From contig CP070771.1 in the NCBI GenBank assembly GCA_020345785.1, positions 203,196-221,187 of the forward strand: DNA of 17,992 bases, given 5' to 3'. Each line of letters begins with the position of its first letter. Position 1 is the first letter of the stretch. Origin of the DNA: Desulfobacterales bacterium (GTDB lineage Bacteria; Desulfobacterota; Desulfobacteria; Desulfobacterales; JAFDCJ01). The position numbers were made by a program, and so were the translations under genes. This document shows positions 15,002 through 17,992 of this stretch, piece by piece. The notes under the pieces were generated by a model. That model was not told the origin of the DNA. It worked only from the letters and a program-made list of their open reading frames with translations, and searched no databases.

Positions 15002-17992
15002 ATGTCTACAACCTCGATTGAAATACTAAGAGAAGATATCCACAGGGTACAGCGCCGTAGAAACCGCCGATTGACCCTGCGGGAGATCAGTTTGGGTCTT
15101 GCCGTCACGGCGGCGATGTTTATGGCACTCGGGCTGCTGGAGATGGCGTTTCAGCTTCCGCCCGCAGGCCGCATGGCGTTGATGGGCTTTCTGGCGCTTG
15201 CGGTCAGTGTGCTGGTATGGCGCCGGTTTGACATCCATCGGCAAATGCGCTTCGACGACCGACGCATCGCCCATTACATTGAGGAACACTTTCCGGAGCT
15301 CGAACAAAGGCTTATAACCTCGATGGAATTCGGTGAGACCGGCAAGAGGGCCGAATCATCTTTGCTGGTGGAAAAATTATGGCAGGATACGGCGGCACGT
15401 CTGGAGACGATCGATATTGCAAGGGTTGCAACCGTGCGCACTGTCTGGCCCGCCGCCGGCGCCGCCGTCCTGATGATCTGTGCGCTGACGTTCGCAATCT
15501 GGAGCTGGGGCGATTTTTCGCGCGCCGGCCGGCGCCTCCTCATGCCCTGGGACCGGTCGGGTGAAACAGAGGCCCTGCCGGTAGGGCTGACGGTGCAACC
15601 GGGTACCATACGGGTTCAGCGCGGAAACGATGTCATGTTGATTGCAAGCATCGAAAATACCCTTCCAAAGCAGGTGGAACTTTATCTTAAAAGCAATCCG
15701 GCCGACTGGCGCCGGATCCCGATGACGCGCGAGGGCACTGACCAGACGTATGTGTATTTTCTTCCATCCGTAGCAGATGACATGACCTACTATGTCGATA
15801 TCGGCGTGGCACGCTCCAACGAGTACAAGCTATCGGTTTTTGACATGCCGCGAATCGAGCAGATTGACGTTGACTATGTCTATCCGGAATATACCGGCAT
15901 GCCAAACAAGACCGTCCGGAATCGCGGCGACGTGACCGCACCGGAAGGAACCCGAATCACATTGCATGCCGTCTTCAACAAAGCCGTGGCAAGGGCGACG
16001 ATCCAATTCGGCGACGGCACACAGCTTGCTCTCGAGCCGGACGGGACAGCGCGCACATCGGCCAGCGGCACTTTCGTCGTCACGAAAGATTTGACTTACA
16101 CCATCAAATTGACCGATACCGAAACACTCGAAAACGAGGATCCCTACGAGTATCTTGTAGACTCCATTCCAGACTCCCCACCGGTATTGACACCTATCCG
16201 ACCCGGTCGCGACAGACAGGTCATGTCCCTGGAGGAGGTCGCGATTGCTGCCACCGCCGAAGACGACTACGGTTTGGTGAGATTCGGATTGAATTACATG
16301 GTGGCCGGCAGTGAAAATCGTGAAATTTCTTTTATCACAGCACCGATGCAGCAGTTGAATGTCAGCGTTCATGGTGAGACCAACATCTATCTGGAAGATC
16401 TCGGCGTGGTGCCGGGTGATTTTGTTGTCTATTATCTGACTGCACTGGACAACAACCCGCAGGAGAGCGCCTCCGAAGTGACGTCCGACATCTACTTTCT
16501 CGAAGTCATTCCAACCGACGAGCAGTTTCGGCGCGCCCCGCAGATGGGTGGCGGAGGCGGTTCCGGCGGCCGTGGTGGTAGATCGTCCAGCGCGCTGATC
16601 GAAAACCAGAAGAATATCATCGCCGGCACCTGGAAACTGTTGAAACAGCGCAAGATGATGAGCTCAGCGAAGTTTGCCGAAAATCTCAAAACGCTCATTG
16701 AGTCGCAGCAGGAGGTCATGCAGCGCACGCAGTTGTCGCTCAGCCGTTTGCTGGAGCGGGTTTTATTCTCAGATGAAAGTTATAACCGCGCCGTTGAAAA
16801 TCTAAAACAGGCCGTCGTCCATATGGAGAGCGCCATCGAAAAACTGACGTCGCAGCAAATAAAGGATGCACTCGGCCCGGAACAATCGGCGCTGCAGGAG
16901 ATCATGAAGGCCGAATCCGAAAGCCGCCAAACAATGATTCAAATGGCGCGCAGTCGCGGCGCAGGCGGGGGAAGCCGTCAGCAAAGCGAGCGGGAAGATC
17001 TAAAGGAGCTCTTTGAAATGGAAATGGGTCGCCTGGAAAATCGCTATGAGATGCCGCGGCAGGCCGCGGGCATTCAGCAGGAGGGCGAAAAAGAAGACAC
17101 CCTGGCACGGCTGCGGGAGCTCGCTCGTCGCCAGGAGCGCTTAAACCGGAATCAGAAGGACCTGACCCGCCGCCGGGATCATTTGACCGCCGAACAGCAA
17201 AAACGCCATTTGGAGGAGCTGCGCCGTGAACAGGAAGAATTGAGACGTCAGGCAGAGGAATTGTCCCGGCAAATGTCACGGCTGGCTCAGCGGGACGGAT
17301 TCAGACAATGGTCCGATCGCCAGCGGCAGCTGGAAGAGGCCGCCCGCCGGATGCAGGAGTCCGCGCAAGGTCTCGGGCGGCAGGAAACGGAAACCGCCCT
17401 CTCCCAAGGCCAACAGGCCCTTGAACATCTCCGCAATCAGGAACAGGAGCTGAGCCTTGATCATCAAGCGACCGTTTCCAGCCTGATAAATGCCTTGAAA
17501 AGAAAAGCCCAGGACCTGAAGTCGCGGGAAAAACAGATCCTCAATGACCTGGAGGGCGTCAAACGCGGATTCGACAGCGGGGCCCAAGCTGAGGACGAAT
17601 TGTTGCGTGCCATAAAATCGGTTATTGTCGACAAGGTTAAGATGCAAAGCGAGCTGGCCGAAGCCGAGGCCATGCTGCAGACCGTGGGCAAAAAGGGGCG
17701 GCAGGATCAACCGGAAATTGCCGACCGGGCCGTGGATGCCATGCAGGCCATGAAAACCGAAGGGATCAAAGCACGGATCGAGGAAAGCCGCCAGATGCTC
17801 GAAGCCGGTTGGTTGAGTCTTTCCATGGATGCCGAAAAGAAGATCGAGCAGTCCGTCGACCGTGTTGCCAAAAGACTTCAGGATCTTGACCGCGCTGCAC
17901 CCCGCACCCGGGAAGAACAGCTCCGACAGGCGGCGGCCGACGTCGAAGGTCTGCGCCGGGAGCTCGAAAATCTCAAAAAACAAATCGAAACG
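15002..17992 (+). CDS. DUF4175-like large membrane-anchored coiled-coil protein (3' end missing)
   Basis: Open for 997 codons to the right edge. The ATG at 15002 has GAGG seven bases upstream. Two membrane segments lie near 28-50 and 55-73 and a third near 147-170. From about 190 to 390 it has beta-sandwich-like repeats (GTIRVQRGNDVMLIASIEN; YPEYTGMPNKTV), and from about 391 to 505 another (DSPPVLTPI; AEDDYGLVRFGLNY; PGDFVVYYLTALDN), a pattern typical of DUF4175-family proteins. A glycine linker (GGGGGSGGRGG, about 516-526) then leads into several hundred residues rich in Q, E, R, K and A with heptad character, predicted to be long coiled coil and still running at the edge. It is the structural giant of the cluster, anchored in the inner membrane with a long helical part. 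Exact function unknown. Confidence 0.85.
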   Translation, partial: MSTTSIEILREDIHRVQRRRNRRLTLREISLGLAVTAAMFMALGLLEMAFQLPPAGRMALMGFLALAVSVLVWRRFDIHRQMRFDDRRIAHYIEEHFPELEQRLITSMEFGETGKRAESSLLVEKLWQDTAARLETIDIARVATVRTVWPAAGAAVLMICALTFAIWSWGDFSRAGRRLLMPWDRSGETEALPVGLTVQPGTIRVQRGNDVMLIASIENTLPKQVELYLKSNPADWRRIPMTREGTDQTYVYFLPSVADDMTYYVDIGVARSNEYKLSVFDMPRIEQIDVDYVYPEYTGMPNKTVRNRGDVTAPEGTRITLHAVFNKAVARATIQFGDGTQLALEPDGTARTSASGTFVVTKDLTYTIKLTDTETLENEDPYEYLVDSIPDSPPVLTPIRPGRDRQVMSLEEVAIAATAEDDYGLVRFGLNYMVAGSENREISFITAPMQQLNVSVHGETNIYLEDLGVVPGDFVVYYLTALDNNPQESASEVTSDIYFLEVIPTDEQFRRAPQMGGGGGSGGRGGRSSSALIENQKNIIAGTWKLLKQRKMMSSAKFAENLKTLIESQQEVMQRTQLSLSRLLERVLFSDESYNRAVENLKQAVVHMESAIEKLTSQQIKDALGPEQSALQEIMKAESESRQTMIQMARSRGAGGGSRQQSEREDLKELFEMEMGRLENRYEMPRQAAGIQQEGEKEDTLARLRELARRQERLNRNQKDLTRRRDHLTAEQQKRHLEELRREQEELRRQAEELSRQMSRLAQRDGFRQWSDRQRQLEEAARRMQESAQGLGRQETETALSQGQQALEHLRNQEQELSLDHQATVSSLINALKRKAQDLKSREKQILNDLEGVKRGFDSGAQAEDELLRAIKSVIVDKVKMQSELAEAEAMLQTVGKKGRQDQPEIADRAVDAMQAMKTEGIKARIEESRQMLEAGWLSLSMDAEKKIEQSVDRVAKRLQDLDRAAPRTREEQLRQAAADVEGLRRELENLKKQIET

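Noticed and set aside
1..17992. CRISPR arrays, tRNA or rRNA genes, classic defence genes
   Set aside because: Reading through the window I saw no regularly spaced direct repeats, no conserved RNA gene sequence and no known defence domain. The MoxR/vWA cluster resembles some MoxR-vWA ternary systems superficially, but no nuclease or other effector is present.

Overview
The window looks like chromosomal DNA of a Gram-negative anaerobe, most likely a Desulfobacterota (deltaproteobacterial) relative. This is inferred from family content only: a sigma-54 activator of the acetoin/alcohol (AcoR) type facing an alcohol dehydrogenase, a rubredoxin, a Cache sensor with the short four-cysteine tail common in that phylum, a MoxR/DUF58/BatA/DUF4175/DUF4159 envelope-type cluster, and intergenic palindromic repeats. 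No rRNA, tRNA, CRISPR array or intact insertion sequence was seen.

Region 1 (1-1260, lower GC, minus strand) holds the 5' part of an ABC-transporter solute-binding protein running off the left edge, followed by decayed DNA. The decayed part contains a 62-codon remnant of the C-terminus of a zinc alcohol dehydrogenase (paralogous to the intact one nearby), the tail of a PrimPol/AEP-type DNA primase typical of plasmids and phages, and a short ORF with a strong ribosome site. It reads as the scar of a mobile-element insertion or deletion.

Region 2 (1270-5868) is an alcohol-metabolism module. An alcohol dehydrogenase on the minus strand has a good sigma-54 -24/-12 promoter about 120 bp upstream of its start and two near-identical half-symmetrical sites 33 bp apart further upstream. 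The divergent gene encodes an AcoR-like enhancer-binding protein, followed closely by an atypical rubredoxin lacking the normal first cysteine knuckle, then a membrane Cache-domain protein with no kinase domain.

Region 3 (6173-17992, all plus strand) is a long gene train: TPR/gluzincin peptidase lipid-envelope-type protein, two tandem exported DUF4159 proteins, a MoxR AAA+ ATPase, a DUF58 von Willebrand-like protein, a BatA-like membrane protein with a vWA domain and a glutamine-amidotransferase-like domain, and a very large membrane-anchored DUF4175-like coiled-coil protein cut by the right edge. Gaps are short except for 119 bp before the second DUF4159 gene and a 314-bp gap before the BatA-like gene, which holds a 132-bp imperfect palindrome. 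The set suggests a MoxR chaperone working with vWA proteins on a periplasmic/membrane assembly or protease, but its actual function is not known to me. This cluster and the alcohol-dehydrogenase regulatory region are the most promising targets for follow-up.
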